A DNA stretch of 64,000 nucleotides from Sulfurovum sp. UBA12169 (GTDB lineage: Bacteria; Campylobacterota; Campylobacteria; Campylobacterales; Sulfurovaceae): assembly GCA_002742845.1 (NCBI GenBank), contig DLUH01000005.1, positions 321,707 through 385,706 of the forward strand. The letters are read 5' to 3'. A program made the position numbers and the translations under genes. How positions within the stretch are numbered: the stretch's first letter is position 1; every line of letters starts with the position of its first letter. The notes under the pieces are model-generated. The model had not been told where the DNA came from, did no database searches, and was given only the letters and a program-made list of their open reading frames with translations. This document shows positions 17,681-27,738 of the stretch, piece by piece.

Positions 17681-19531
17681 TTAGCGCAATGCGTTCAATA
17701 CACGACGGTCTTTTATATGCAGATCCAATTGAGGATGAGGCATCGCAATACCGTTGGCAGTAAGCGTTTCATAGATCAAAATAAGAAGTTCCGATTTTGT
17801 AGAAGGCTTTATTCCCTCGATCCAAACAAGAAGATCCAACTCGATAAAACTTTCGCCGACTGCACGCATCCACACCGCCGGCCTTCTTCTTGGTACATCT
17901 CTGAGTAATTTAATATTGCTTGCAAGCACTGCTTCTAAGATCAAAGATCTTACTTTTTTAATATTGGTGCCGTAAGGAACCTTAAAGGATATATAGATCC
18001 TGCGTATGCGATCTTCAAACGTAAGGTTGATCACCTGCTTATCAATCAGATCACTATTGGGAACGATCATGTCAATATTGTCAATTGTCCTCACTACGGT
18101 TGCCCTGAATCCTATATCAATCACTTTTCCCGTTAATGTTTCATTGATACGAACATAATCCCCGATCTTAATATACTTTTCGCTCAGCAAAATCATTCCC
18201 GAAATCATACTTGAAACAATACTTCTTAGGGCAAACCCGACCCCGATAGAGAGCGCACCGGCAATTACAGCCAAATTGGCCACGCTTAATCCGATACTGC
18301 TCATCGCAACAACAAATGCGATAAAAATAATGAAGGTTGAGCCCATGTTTGCCACAACTTTGATAGAAACAGCCCTCATATCTTTGCGTTTTTTATGCAA
18401 CTTTGTAAAGAGACTAAAATAAATCTTTGCGACAAAAAATCCTAAAAGCAAAATGGCAAGCATCTTCAATATGCTCAAAAAACTTATGGGTGTTTCATCA
18501 AGCACGACAAAGGGGGTGCGAATATAGGAAGAAAAGTTTTCATATGCTGTAAAAAGATTCTCTTTTAGTGTCAAAACATTATAATTGATAGAATCTCCAC
18601 TGCCTTTCGTTAACTTCTCGAGCTCTATAAGTTTGGCGTCGTAAAGTGCATTTACTCCGGAAAACTGCTTAAGTATCAACCGAAATTCTTTTTCCTGCAA
18701 AAGTACGGCTTTAATATTTTTTTGCTGAAAATAATAGAGTCCCGCCAATAATCTTTTGTCCGCAAGTGTCCTGAGGACACCATCACGCTCATTCTCTGTT
18801 TTTTTAAATGTGTCTGCAAGTTTTGGAGAAATAGTCTCCTGGGAAAGAAGCTCCCGCTCTTTTGAAAGATTTGCAGCGATAAGTTTTTTGTTAAGGCGCT
18901 CTACCTCTTTTTGATTTTTCGCGATAGACACTTCATATGCCTGCAAATCAAACTTTATACGCGGTATGAGCATAGACAAAACTTTATCGCCTTCGGAGAC
19001 AAACTGCTCATAATTTTTGATAGATATTCCGTCATAACGCTGTTTGAGTTTATAGTAGGCAAACTGAAGCTGATAGAGCCTCAAACTTTGATGCTGTAAA
19101 TCAGAGATGCCTTCGATACGTTTTTTAAGGTAGGAAAGCTTCTCTTGAATAAACATCTGGTTTGCTTCAAGTTTATTTTTCTCTTCAAGCGCAGAAGCGA
19201 CAGTATCGAACAATTTTATATATTCGTCATCTTTGATCTGCTCTTTTTCGATCAATGATGTGCTGAACGTTTGAATCGGCGGCTCTTTTACGATTAGTAT
19301 TCGAAGTTTTTCAAGCAGTGTCTTTTCGCTTCGCAGACGCTCCTTGGATTCATCATCCATTGCCGTATCATAAGAAAGTTTCTCAGCCAACTGGTCATAA
19401 TACGCAAGTGTATTTTCACCTTCATATAAATTTGTATCTATCTGTACGCCCAGCAATGATAGTGTCAAAAAGACTGCGCCTACGAAAATCTTCACCCTTT
19501 TTCTCTCCAAAATAAAATCTTTGCATGCCAT
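17681..19531 (-). CDS. MscS-family mechanosensitive channel with periplasmic coiled coil
   Basis: Up to 616 residues: signal-like N-terminus (VKIFVGAVFLTLSLLGV), a long coiled-coil periplasmic region (about 40-330) as in MscK-type proteins, then an MscS core with the Gly/Ala pore helix (AVIAGALSIGVGFALRSIVSSMISG) and beta domain (IGDYVRINETLTGKVIDIG). It would release solutes under hypo-osmotic stress. Start is either ATG 19531 (no ribosome site) or GTG 19495 (GGAG upstream). It lies between the exosortase-like gene and gspF. Confidence 0.85.
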   Translation of the reverse strand: MACKDFILERKRVKIFVGAVFLTLSLLGVQIDTNLYEGENTLAYYDQLAEKLSYDTAMDDESKERLRSEKTLLEKLRILIVKEPPIQTFSTSLIEKEQIKDDEYIKLFDTVASALEEKNKLEANQMFIQEKLSYLKKRIEGISDLQHQSLRLYQLQFAYYKLKQRYDGISIKNYEQFVSEGDKVLSMLIPRIKFDLQAYEVSIAKNQKEVERLNKKLIAANLSKERELLSQETISPKLADTFKKTENERDGVLRTLADKRLLAGLYYFQQKNIKAVLLQEKEFRLILKQFSGVNALYDAKLIELEKLTKGSGDSINYNVLTLKENLFTAYENFSSYIRTPFVVLDETPISFLSILKMLAILLLGFFVAKIYFSLFTKLHKKRKDMRAVSIKVVANMGSTFIIFIAFVVAMSSIGLSVANLAVIAGALSIGVGFALRSIVSSMISGMILLSEKYIKIGDYVRINETLTGKVIDIGFRATVVRTIDNIDMIVPNSDLIDKQVINLTFEDRIRRIYISFKVPYGTNIKKVRSLILEAVLASNIKLLRDVPRRRPAVWMRAVGESFIELDLLVWIEGIKPSTKSELLILIYETLTANGIAMPHPQLDLHIKDRRVLNALR

Positions 19532-19710
19532 GCATTCTATAAACTATATTATGCATTTACATTGTTATCATACCATTTTTTTCAAGCACATAGGAAACCA
19601 TTTTTTCAAGAAAAGAAAATGATGCTTATTTGGCATTACGAAATTTTTCTTTCCTGCTTGCTATGGAGCACACAAAACCAAGACAATCTAAAAACCAAAG
19701 CAAAAAAAGT

Positions 19711-19716
19711 TATAAT
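19711..19716 (+). promoter_or_regulatory. -10 box for gspF
   Basis: A perfect TATAAT at 19711-19716, 32 bases before the gspF ATG, would give a leader of about 25 nt with an AAGGA site. No good -35 element, as usual in this phylum. It explains how gspF, separated from the other T2SS genes, can be transcribed by itself. Confidence 0.5.
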
Positions 19717-19747
19717 AGCAACAATCAACAACAAGGATATTGGCTCA

Positions 19748-20965
19748 ATGCTCTTTAAATATAGAGGTTTTGATAAAACAGGCAAAAAAGCCAAAGGTAC
19801 AATAACTGCAAGCAGTGTGGAAGAAGCTGCTCAAAAACTCCGCAATCAAAATATTTACTATGAATCATTGACGCCCGCAAAAGAATTTTCTCTAGAAATG
19901 TTTTCAAAGCGCCAAATGTCAGGAGAGCAGCTTAGCACTTTCTCCAAAGAGCTTTCCTCTTATCTCGGCTCAGGAATGACTATACTTACAGCCATTAAAT
20001 TGATGGAAAATCAACACGAAGAGGAAAAAAGATATCTCTCGTTTCTAAACTCCATTAAAACAATGATAGATGAAGGTAAATCTCTCTATCATGCGCTCAA
20101 TACACAAAAAGTCTATACGTTGCCTGAATTTTATCTGCAGAGTCTTAACGTTGCCGGACAAAGCGGAAAAATGGTCGAGGTGCTGATCAATATGGGAAAT
20201 TTTTTCTCTGCCCAAAATAAAGTAAAGAAGCAGGTTAAAGGAGCAATGGTCTACCCCTCCATTATCTTTACTGTAGCAATTGCGATGACTGCCTTTTTGA
20301 TCACATTTGTCGTACCTAAAATTACCAGTATTTTTGAAGATACCGATCAACAGCTGCCGCCTATTACGCAGTTTGTGCTTCATATCAGTGATTTTTTAAC
20401 CGCACATTACCTTGCTTTAGCGATAGGAATTGTTTTCATTGTTGCGATCTATAAACTAGCTTATGCAAAAAGTGAAAGTTTTCATAAGCTTATCGATACC
20501 CTATGGCTTAAGTCGCCCGTCATAAGTACATTGATCCAAAATCATGAACTAGGAAGATTCTCCTACATCCTCTCGCTCATGCTGGATTCTGGAGTAGCCT
20601 ATGCACAGGCGGTAAAGCTCGCGGCTGCTACTTTTGGGAATTATGCTCTAAAGGATCTTTTTGAAAAAGCTGTCATCAAGGTTATGGAAGGAAACAAACT
20701 TTCAAACTCTCTGCAGGCGATCAAGGGGACCAAACCAAAAAGAAACTTTATGCAATCCCTTGCTTTAGGCGAAGAGTCCAGTGAGGTAGCCAATATTTTA
20801 AGCAACATCTCCAAACTCTACACCGAAGAGAACGAAGACCGGCTTAAAATCTTGCTGGCGCTGCTTGAACCCGCAATGATGCTTTTCATCGGTGTCGTGG
20901 TAGGTATTATTGTCTCTGCAATGCTGCTTCCTATCTTTACCATGACTCAAGGGCTTTCACACTAA
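19748..20965 (+). CDS. gspF: type II secretion inner-membrane protein GspF
   Basis: A 405-residue platform protein. N-terminus MLFKYRGFDKTGKKAKGTI is typical of GspF. Two homologous T2SSF domains follow (about 70-190 and 270-395), each ending in a hydrophobic helix, with a third transmembrane segment at the C-terminus. The frame is open from 19562, but ATG 19748 gives the family's usual length and start and has AAGGA upstream. It is 3 kb from the other gsp genes. Confidence 0.93.
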   Translation: MLFKYRGFDKTGKKAKGTITASSVEEAAQKLRNQNIYYESLTPAKEFSLEMFSKRQMSGEQLSTFSKELSSYLGSGMTILTAIKLMENQHEEEKRYLSFLNSIKTMIDEGKSLYHALNTQKVYTLPEFYLQSLNVAGQSGKMVEVLINMGNFFSAQNKVKKQVKGAMVYPSIIFTVAIAMTAFLITFVVPKITSIFEDTDQQLPPITQFVLHISDFLTAHYLALAIGIVFIVAIYKLAYAKSESFHKLIDTLWLKSPVISTLIQNHELGRFSYILSLMLDSGVAYAQAVKLAAATFGNYALKDLFEKAVIKVMEGNKLSNSLQAIKGTKPKRNFMQSLALGEESSEVANILSNISKLYTEENEDRLKILLALLEPAMMLFIGVVVGIIVSAMLLPIFTMTQGLSH

Positions 20966-21002
20966 AAAGCATCATTGACATATATCAAAAAAGGAAATAA
21001 CC

Positions 21003-21755
21003 ATGTACTGGAAAAAGTCTATCATTATCACGCTTCTTGGCCTGTCAAGCCTCTATGGCAAAACACTTCAAGGAGAAATCTCCTTGGGAATCTTTAACCA
21101 TACTCCTTCTGGAAATGCCTCCTATACGCTTCCGGGAGAGATTATGAATGCTGCGGTTGATTTAGAAAATACATTTGGCTGGAAGCAGGAGAACAATGTG
21201 ATGTTTAAAGCTTATCTTGAGCACCCTCTCCCTTTTCTTCCCCATATGAAAATAAGTTATACAAATCTTTCGCATGCGGGACAAAATAATACTACAGATT
21301 TTTTTTGGGGAAATATTATCTCTTTTGACGGATCTGTAGCAAGCAGTCTGGATCTAAAGCTCTATGATATCACCCCCTATTATGAAATTTTGGACAATGA
21401 CATAGAAGTCGACCTGGGAGTCACTCTAAGATATATCAATGGCGATATTGCCGTAAACACATTGTTTCAAAACGAGACGACAGATTTTGAGAGCTTAGTT
21501 CCCATGCTGTACGGCAAGGCGAAAATTACCGTTCCGGGGACCGCTATCGGCGTGCAGTGTGAAGTTAACGCCATCAGCACAGATGAGACTACTTTTTATG
21601 ACTATGAAATAGGTGCCCGCTATTCCTTCGGATCAGGTTTAAGTCTTGAGGGGGGATATAAAGCCTTTCACCTTGACAGCGACGAACTTGCCGATGGACT
21701 CAAAACAAACATTGACTTTAAAGGCCCCTACACTATGCTTGCATGGAGTTTTTAA
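21003..21755 (+). CDS. outer-membrane beta-barrel protein, TIGR04219-like
   Basis: A 250-residue protein with a signal peptide (cleavage after about LSSLYGK) and then alternating amphipathic strands ending in an aromatic residue (LAWSF), as in outer-membrane barrels. The sequence style (early GEISLGIFNHTPSG and Y-S-GL-LEGGYK strands) resembles the TIGR04219 OMP family; that match is from memory. An AAAGGA site precedes the ATG. The RDD gene begins in its stop codon, so the two are coupled. Confidence 0.65.
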   Translation: MYWKKSIIITLLGLSSLYGKTLQGEISLGIFNHTPSGNASYTLPGEIMNAAVDLENTFGWKQENNVMFKAYLEHPLPFLPHMKISYTNLSHAGQNNTTDFFWGNIISFDGSVASSLDLKLYDITPYYEILDNDIEVDLGVTLRYINGDIAVNTLFQNETTDFESLVPMLYGKAKITVPGTAIGVQCEVNAISTDETTFYDYEIGARYSFGSGLSLEGGYKAFHLDSDELADGLKTNIDFKGPYTMLAWSF

Positions 21756-22231
21756 TGGCAAAAAATAGATTTAGAAAGATCAAGCAAGGAAACAAATCAA
21801 CCCAAAAGATAGACACTTCTCCTTCACGCGCTTACGCCAAAAGCGCCACAAAGATAAAAGCATTTTTAACTGACAGTTTTATGCTTTTGATGCCCATTAT
21901 GTACGTGGTCTTTTATTTGATCATGGACGGAAGAGAAGATTTTGAAGCGCACAGGCTTGCCGGATGGATTTACATTCTTGCCCCTCTGGTGATCATCCAG
22001 ACTCTGTTTATGTTGAAATCGGCACAAACACCCGGATACCGTGCATACGGATTGAAAATTATTGATGAATCTACAGGAGAAAAGCCTATCGCAGGAATTA
22101 TACTTTTTAGAAATTTGTGTGCTGTTTTATCTTTTTTATCTTTTTTCGGCTGGATCATGATGTTCTTCAGAAAAGACCACAAAACATTACATGATCTTTT
22201 AAGTCACACTGCTGTTATTGATGCCGAATGA
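21755..22231 (+). CDS. RDD family membrane protein
   Basis: About 158 residues with a basic N-terminus and three to four hydrophobic helices. The RDD pattern is partly visible: a helix starting near KAFLTDSFMLLMPIM, the GYRAYGLKIIDESTGEKP loop, and a C-terminal HKTLHDLLSHTAVI block, which is the best-conserved part of the family. Function unknown for most RDD proteins. ATG 21755 has GGAG at 6 bases; the frame also opens at 21743. Confidence 0.82.
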   Translation: MAKNRFRKIKQGNKSTQKIDTSPSRAYAKSATKIKAFLTDSFMLLMPIMYVVFYLIMDGREDFEAHRLAGWIYILAPLVIIQTLFMLKSAQTPGYRAYGLKIIDESTGEKPIAGIILFRNLCAVLSFLSFFGWIMMFFRKDHKTLHDLLSHTAVIDAE

Positions 22232-23343
22232 AACTGCAAACCACACTCTTTTCTCCGCTTTTGGGCGGCTATTATTTTTTTTATTTTGCCCTAGTCGGTG
22301 TCTATGTCGTCTTTATGCCAAAGGTATTGCTCTCTTTGGGGTACAATGCTTTTGAGGTAGGCGTAATTTACGCTGCTGCGCCTTTTATGCGTTTTTTACT
22401 CCCCTTTGTTTTTCGCCACTATCTCACTCTTACTTCCAGAGTCTATTTTTTCTCCCTTTTAGTTACTTTTACCGGAACATTACTCTTTTTGATCACCATA
22501 CAGAATTTCTGGATCTATCTTTGTGCCAATCTGCTTTTTGGCGCAGCAATGGGGATTTCCCTTCCCTATGTAGAAACCATCGCTCTTGCCACCTTGCCAA
22601 AAAATCATTACGGAAAAATACGTCTCTGGGGCTCTTTGGGTTTTATGGGTATAACTTTATGGCTGGGACGCAAATTAAGCATACCGTTTGACGCGCTCTA
22701 CTATCTGGGCGCCACGGCATTGCTTACCTTTTTATTTGGTGCTCTCTTGGTGCAATACGATACAATCCCCCACGGGGGATCCAAAGAGGATGCCAGTTTT
22801 TCTCTTTTGAAGTATTGGGCTTTCTGGACTTCTGTCTTTTTAATGCAGGTAGGGTTTGGAGGGTTTTATAACTTTTTTACCATCTATGAAACCGCTCACG
22901 GTATTTCGCTTGAAATGACAAGCTGGATGTGGAGCTTTGGTGTAATCTGTGAAATTATTATGCTCTACTTTCAGGGCCCGCTTCTTCAAAGAAATTTACT
23001 TCATATTTTACAATTTGCAACCCTCGTAACTGCTCTAAGATGGCTGATGCTTTATTTTTTTGCAGATTCAGTGATTCTTACATTTGCTTCACAATCCCTG
23101 CATGCAGTAAGCTTCGCACTCTATCATACCGCAGCCATTACCTATGTCTTTTCACTTTATACACAAAAAAAGCTTGCGCAACAGTTTTTTTTAGGTATCG
23201 CTTTTGGCCTCGGCGGTTCTGTGGGCGCCATTCTTTCTGGGAAAATGTACGGGGAGTACCTTTTCCTCATAGAGTCCTTAATTACTTTTATTGCATTTTT
23301 GGTATTATTGGTACATCAAAAGCGTAGAGTATATATCAGATGA
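22228..23343 (+). CDS. MFS transporter (MFS_1-like, HcaT/LacY-type)
   Basis: A 371-residue protein with about twelve hydrophobic helices and the small loops of the major facilitator superfamily. The conserved RLWGSLGFM segment (about residues 131-139) is characteristic of the HcaT/PucC-like group (MFS_1_like). Substrate unknown. It starts inside the RDD stop (ATGA overlap) and ends overlapping mobA, forming an operon. Confidence 0.82.
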   Translation: MKLQTTLFSPLLGGYYFFYFALVGVYVVFMPKVLLSLGYNAFEVGVIYAAAPFMRFLLPFVFRHYLTLTSRVYFFSLLVTFTGTLLFLITIQNFWIYLCANLLFGAAMGISLPYVETIALATLPKNHYGKIRLWGSLGFMGITLWLGRKLSIPFDALYYLGATALLTFLFGALLVQYDTIPHGGSKEDASFSLLKYWAFWTSVFLMQVGFGGFYNFFTIYETAHGISLEMTSWMWSFGVICEIIMLYFQGPLLQRNLLHILQFATLVTALRWLMLYFFADSVILTFASQSLHAVSFALYHTAAITYVFSLYTQKKLAQQFFLGIAFGLGGSVGAILSGKMYGEYLFLIESLITFIAFLVLLVHQKRRVYIR

Positions 23344-23909
23344 ATAAAAAACAAAGTGTTGCTGTTGTATTTGCCGGAGGCAAAAGTTCACGGATGGGGA
23401 CAGACAAGGCCCTGCTTCCCTTTGGCAAGTATCCCACACTCAGCGAGTTTCAATATTTTAAACTTTCTGCATTGTTTCACAAAGTATATCTCTCAACCAA
23501 AGAAAAAAAATTTGATTTCACGGATGCACTTATTTTTGATTGCCAGAGAGAGTCCTCCCCTCTTGTGGGGATTGTTTCTGTTTTTGAAGCCCTGAATGCA
23601 GATGAAGTGTTTATATTGAGCGTAGATATGCCGTTTGTCGATAAAGAGATTATCCGAATACTGCAAGAAAATAATTCACAAAAATGGGACGCGATTGTAG
23701 CAAAAAGTCCCAAGGGCATACAGCCCCTGTGCGGTTTTTATAAAAAAAGTATCCTTTCTTTGGCCCGTAACCGTCTGGCTACAGGCGACCACCGCTTACA
23801 AAGTCTGCTCGAGGAGGCCCAAACACATTATGTGGCTTTTGATTCGGACATACCCTTTGCCAATCTCAACACTCCCGATGACTACCAGAATGCGCTGGAG
23901 ATTATTTAA
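23340..23909 (+). CDS. mobA: molybdenum cofactor guanylyltransferase MobA
   Basis: A 189-residue nucleotidyltransferase with the GTP-binding loop VFAGGKSSRMGTDKALLPF at the N-terminus, the metal-binding SVDMPFV motif near residue 97 and a C-terminal NLNTPDD. It adds GMP to molybdopterin to make MGD, required by the bis-MGD enzyme PsrA in this window. It overlaps the MFS gene (ATGA) and ends tail-to-tail with the LysR gene with an 8-base overlap. Confidence 0.92.
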   Translation: MNKKQSVAVVFAGGKSSRMGTDKALLPFGKYPTLSEFQYFKLSALFHKVYLSTKEKKFDFTDALIFDCQRESSPLVGIVSVFEALNADEVFILSVDMPFVDKEIIRILQENNSQKWDAIVAKSPKGIQPLCGFYKKSILSLARNRLATGDHRLQSLLEEAQTHYVAFDSDIPFANLNTPDDYQNALEII

Positions 23910-24822
23910 TATGCTTAAATCTCGTATTCTGATCAGATTCTAGCATCTGAATCATCAATTTCTTGGAAAAATAGACAAATTTTTCGAAAAGCGTGCTGTG
24001 GTATTTATCTTTATGGTATATCATCAAAAAATCTCTTTTACAATAAAAATTTTTCACATCAACACGATAAAGCTTACCTTCTTTGAGCTCATTTTCTACA
24101 GAAATTTTAGAGATACATGTCAAACATTCGCGATTGGTCAAAATGCTTTTGATAGATTCTGTATGTCCAAGTTCCAAAAAGATATTTAACTTGTCTACTT
24201 TATCCTTGATATAGTTTAAAAAGACCTCTCTTGTTCCCGAACCCTCTTCTCTAAGAATCCATTTCTCTTTCGCCAACTCATCTATATAGCAACTCTTATT
24301 GAATTTTGGGCTTGAACTGATTACCAGAAGTTCATCTACGCCTATCTTCTCCTTGATGATATCGGGCCCCAAAACCAATCCTTCCACAAAACCGATATCG
24401 ATAGCTCCTTCCTGGATCATCTGTGCAATTTCTTTTGTATTTCCCTCTTTAAGGGTGATTTTTACATCGGGATATGAACTCATATAGCTGCAAATTATGG
24501 TAGGCATCAAATAATCGACAATGGTCGTACTCGCGCCCACGCGAATCATCCCTTTATTTTCTGAATTTTTAAATTCATATTCGATATCAGCAAGCTTTTT
24601 AAAAATTGGGTCGATCTCCTTATAAAAAGCACGTCCCACCTCATTGAGTACGAGCTTTTTGTTGATGCGGTCAAATACAGGTTTCCCCAAAATATTTTCA
24701 AGCTCTTTGATGGACATTGATACAGCCGATTGACTCAACTTCATCTCTTTGGCAACATTGGTTAAATGTCCAGAAGTTACCACATTGAGAAAAATTTCCA
24801 TTTGTCTTAAAGTTAATTTCAT
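23902..24822 (-). CDS. LysR-family transcriptional regulator
   Basis: A 306-residue LTTR. The N-terminal winged helix-turn-helix (MEIFLNVVTSGHLTNVAKEM then LSQSAVSMSIKELE) is followed by a type-2 periplasmic-binding-like effector domain (from about residue 90) containing GASTTI and EEGSGTRE. It is divergent from the YeiH exporter gene over 117 bases, the usual arrangement for an LTTR and its target (compare yeiE-yeiH in E. coli). Effector unknown; a sulfur compound is an inference from YeiH. Confidence 0.9.
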   Translation of the reverse strand: MKLTLRQMEIFLNVVTSGHLTNVAKEMKLSQSAVSMSIKELENILGKPVFDRINKKLVLNEVGRAFYKEIDPIFKKLADIEYEFKNSENKGMIRVGASTTIVDYLMPTIICSYMSSYPDVKITLKEGNTKEIAQMIQEGAIDIGFVEGLVLGPDIIKEKIGVDELLVISSSPKFNKSCYIDELAKEKWILREEGSGTREVFLNYIKDKVDKLNIFLELGHTESIKSILTNRECLTCISKISVENELKEGKLYRVDVKNFYCKRDFLMIYHKDKYHSTLFEKFVYFSKKLMIQMLESDQNTRFKHIK

Positions 24823-24939
24823 TTTTGAACTCTTTTATTCAGATATTTTGATGATAATCTTATATTGGATTTATTTTTTATTATATCAAATTTACAGTAC
24901 AATCTCAAGATTCTTATCAAAAATACTGAAGGAATTTGC

Positions 24940-26007
24940 ATGCCTTTTTCTCCCCAAAAACGTTCAGGTACCCTTAATGGCATCTTATTTGTAGCCATAT
25001 TTTCTGCTGCCGCAACTTACATCGCCGATATGGGGGTTATCAAAGCCCTAGGCCTTTCTCCTTTGGTTATCGGTATTGTCATGGGTATATTTTATGCCAA
25101 CACCCTGCACAACAAATTTCCTGCTGCGTGGGAAAGCGGCATCACCTTTTCAGCAAAGAAAATTTTGCGTTTTGCTATCGTATTTTATGGGTTTAGGATT
25201 ACATTTCAAGAGATTGGTGCAGTGGGAATGGAAGGTTTTCTGGTTTCACTTATTATGCTTTCTACTACCTTTATACTCGGCACATGGCTGGGCCAAAAGA
25301 TTTTTGGCATGGACAGGGATACCTCCATACTAAATGCCTCCGGTGCTTCTGTTTGCGGGGCAGCAGCCGTACTTGCCACGGAGCCGGTACTCAAATCAGA
25401 AGAACACAAGGCAGCGATCGCAGTTTCCATGGTTGTTCTTTTTGGGACCATATCTATGTTTCTTTATCCTGTACTTTACACAATGTTCATAGAAAATGCT
25501 TCGGGTTTTTTGCATATGAATCCAAAAGAATTTGGTATCTATACAGGCGGAACGATTCATGAGGTTGCACAGGTAGTTGCTGTGCCATTTTCTATCCCCG
25601 GAGCACCCCAGGAGATGGCGGACGATGCCATAATAGTCAAAATGACACGAGTCATCATGATCGCGCCCATGTTGATCATTTTGGGTATCTACCTAAGCTT
25701 CTCAGCCAGAAAGAAAGGTGCCAAGACAGGAGGCGCTGTTAAGCTTGTTATTCCTTGGTTTGCAGTTTACTTTATCGGTGTTGCCGGGTTTAACTCGCTT
25801 CACCTTATTTCCGAAAACATTGTAGAGATTATCAACGAGATCGACACCTTCTTGCTAACTATGGCAATGACTGCGCTGGGGATGGGAACACGCTTTTCAA
25901 AGTTCAAAGGATTGGGACTGGCTCCCGTTTATACTTCAGCCATCATGTTTCTATGGCTTGTGGCGGGGGGATTTGTTGTGACTAAAGTCGTTTGTGCTAC
26001 GCTATAG
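24940..26007 (+). CDS. YeiH-family putative sulfate exporter
   Basis: About 355 residues with roughly ten membrane helices. Family blocks include ILRFAIVFYGFRITFQEIG, the GASVCGAAAVLATEPV segment and IHEVAQVV. YeiH proteins (UPF0324) are annotated as sulfate exporters, but few have been characterised. ATG 24940 is chosen because AAGGA lies just upstream; the frame is open from 24865. The intergenic region upstream is AT-rich with partial dyads where the LysR protein could bind. Confidence 0.85.
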   Translation: MPFSPQKRSGTLNGILFVAIFSAAATYIADMGVIKALGLSPLVIGIVMGIFYANTLHNKFPAAWESGITFSAKKILRFAIVFYGFRITFQEIGAVGMEGFLVSLIMLSTTFILGTWLGQKIFGMDRDTSILNASGASVCGAAAVLATEPVLKSEEHKAAIAVSMVVLFGTISMFLYPVLYTMFIENASGFLHMNPKEFGIYTGGTIHEVAQVVAVPFSIPGAPQEMADDAIIVKMTRVIMIAPMLIILGIYLSFSARKKGAKTGGAVKLVIPWFAVYFIGVAGFNSLHLISENIVEIINEIDTFLLTMAMTALGMGTRFSKFKGLGLAPVYTSAIMFLWLVAGGFVVTKVVCATL

Positions 26008-26073
26008 TTCAAAATCTCTTTTTTAGTGCAATGATAAAGTCCAAGAGTTCACTTATTACATCTAGGTGCATCT

Positions 26074-27651
26074 TTACTTCCTCCTGCGATAGCTTAAGGC
26101 TTCCAAAATATCTGATTTTTCGATTATCTCGTGCTTTCCGAGATCAGCAATCGTTCGTGCTATCTTCCTTATGCTTGCGATGCTTCTGTGTGACAGATCA
26201 AACTTACCGATAGCACCCTCAAGTACTGCCGCAGCATCATTGGCAAGCAGACAATACTGCTCTATCTCTTCTTCGCTCAACTTGCCGTTAAGACGCTCCT
26301 GCCCTCTTTGCTTTTGCATTTTAAACGCGTCGAACACCTGCTCATGCATCTGCTGCGAATTTATATCGCTTTTGTCTTCTCCTCCTACTTCCTGCATCAC
26401 AACGAAAAGATCAATACGGTCCAAAAATGGATCAGAGAGTCTGTTTTGATACCGTTTAATCTCTACTTCACTGCAACGGCATACTTTGCTCTTTGAAAGC
26501 AAGTTCCCGCACGGACACGGATTCATTGCCGCAACGAACATAATGTCTGCTTCATATTCTATCTTTGCATTGACTCTGGCAATATGCACTTTTTTGTCTT
26601 GCAACGGCTCCCTTAGCGCCTCAAGTACATTCTTGGAAAAATGCGGAAGTTCATCAAAAAAAAGTATCCCCTTGTGGGCAAGCGCCACCTCTCCTATCTT
26701 CGCCTGCAAAGATCCTCCTCCGAAGATAGAAGCAGGAGTGGCTGTGTGATGCGGGGCGCGCATAGGCCGCAAGGCAGAAAAGCTTGGTACAATCCCGTCT
26801 AAAAACTGATGTTTGGCTATGGAGAGCATCTCCTCTTCAAACAAAGGGGGCAAAATATTTTTGATACGCTTGGCGATCATGCTTTTTCCGCACCCCGGGC
26901 TTCCTTCCATTAAAAAATTATGCATTCCGGCTGCCGCAATAAGGGAAGCTCTCTTTGCGATATTCTGACCTTTTACATCTGCAAAATCGGCCTCATATTT
27001 CTGCTCAAAATAATAAATCCTCTCTCCAAACTCAACCTGATTTGCATCATAAGAAAACGCCTTTATATTTGCCTCAAAAGTTTTATTTTTTAAAATCTCT
27101 ATGGCTTCATTAAGTGTTTCAATAGCAATAAAATCAACCCCGGAAATATGGCTGAGATAACAAATTGCTTCTTTTGGTACGACTGCCCGCTTGATAATCC
27201 CCTGTTCCTTGAGCGACAAGACCAAAGGAAACAGCATAGAACTTGACTTCACTTTACCGTCAAGCCCCAGTTCGCCAAAAACAAAAAGACCCTCTTCGTC
27301 AATTGTATGCTTATGCAGGGCGATCAAAAGAGCCAAGGAAAGATCAAAATGGGTTCCTGATTTTTTCAAATCCGAAGGACTTAAATTGACGGTGATCTTA
27401 AGCGGTGGAAAAACAAATCCATTGGTCAGCAATGCCGATTTCACACGCTCCTTTGCCTCTTGAATATCATTGCTCGCCAGCCCAACAACCGTAAACCCGG
27501 GCAAACCCTTAGTAAACGTTGCCTCCACTTCTATAGTTTTTGCATTAACACCCTCAAGGGTAGCACAAGTAAGGCGATTGACAATTACGGATTGTTTTTC
27601 TTTATTTTTGTTTTCCTGTGGAAAATTACCACTATCTGTTTTTGCATTCAT
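26074..27651 (-). CDS. comM: ComM/YifB-type Mg-chelatase-like AAA ATPase
   Basis: A 525-residue protein with the N-terminal ChlI/Lon-like domain (VEATFTKGLPGFTVVGL, then a GELGLDG and SLKE block), Walker A MEGSPGCGKSMIAKRI near residue 260, Walker B KGILFFDELPHFSK near 340, the MNPCPCG element and a C-terminal helical domain. ComM helicases extend heteroduplex in natural transformation. The first 20 residues are low-complexity polar and start at ATG 27651 without a clear ribosome site. Confidence 0.9.
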   Translation of the reverse strand: MNAKTDSGNFPQENKNKEKQSVIVNRLTCATLEGVNAKTIEVEATFTKGLPGFTVVGLASNDIQEAKERVKSALLTNGFVFPPLKITVNLSPSDLKKSGTHFDLSLALLIALHKHTIDEEGLFVFGELGLDGKVKSSSMLFPLVLSLKEQGIIKRAVVPKEAICYLSHISGVDFIAIETLNEAIEILKNKTFEANIKAFSYDANQVEFGERIYYFEQKYEADFADVKGQNIAKRASLIAAAGMHNFLMEGSPGCGKSMIAKRIKNILPPLFEEEMLSIAKHQFLDGIVPSFSALRPMRAPHHTATPASIFGGGSLQAKIGEVALAHKGILFFDELPHFSKNVLEALREPLQDKKVHIARVNAKIEYEADIMFVAAMNPCPCGNLLSKSKVCRCSEVEIKRYQNRLSDPFLDRIDLFVVMQEVGGEDKSDINSQQMHEQVFDAFKMQKQRGQERLNGKLSEEEIEQYCLLANDAAAVLEGAIGKFDLSHRSIASIRKIARTIADLGKHEIIEKSDILEALSYRRRK

Positions 27652-27738
27652 AGGTGAAGTTTACACAAATGACTAAAAAAATATAAAAATATGTCAAATT
27701 GTAATATAATATGGCCATTTATTTTTCCAAGGAGTTCC

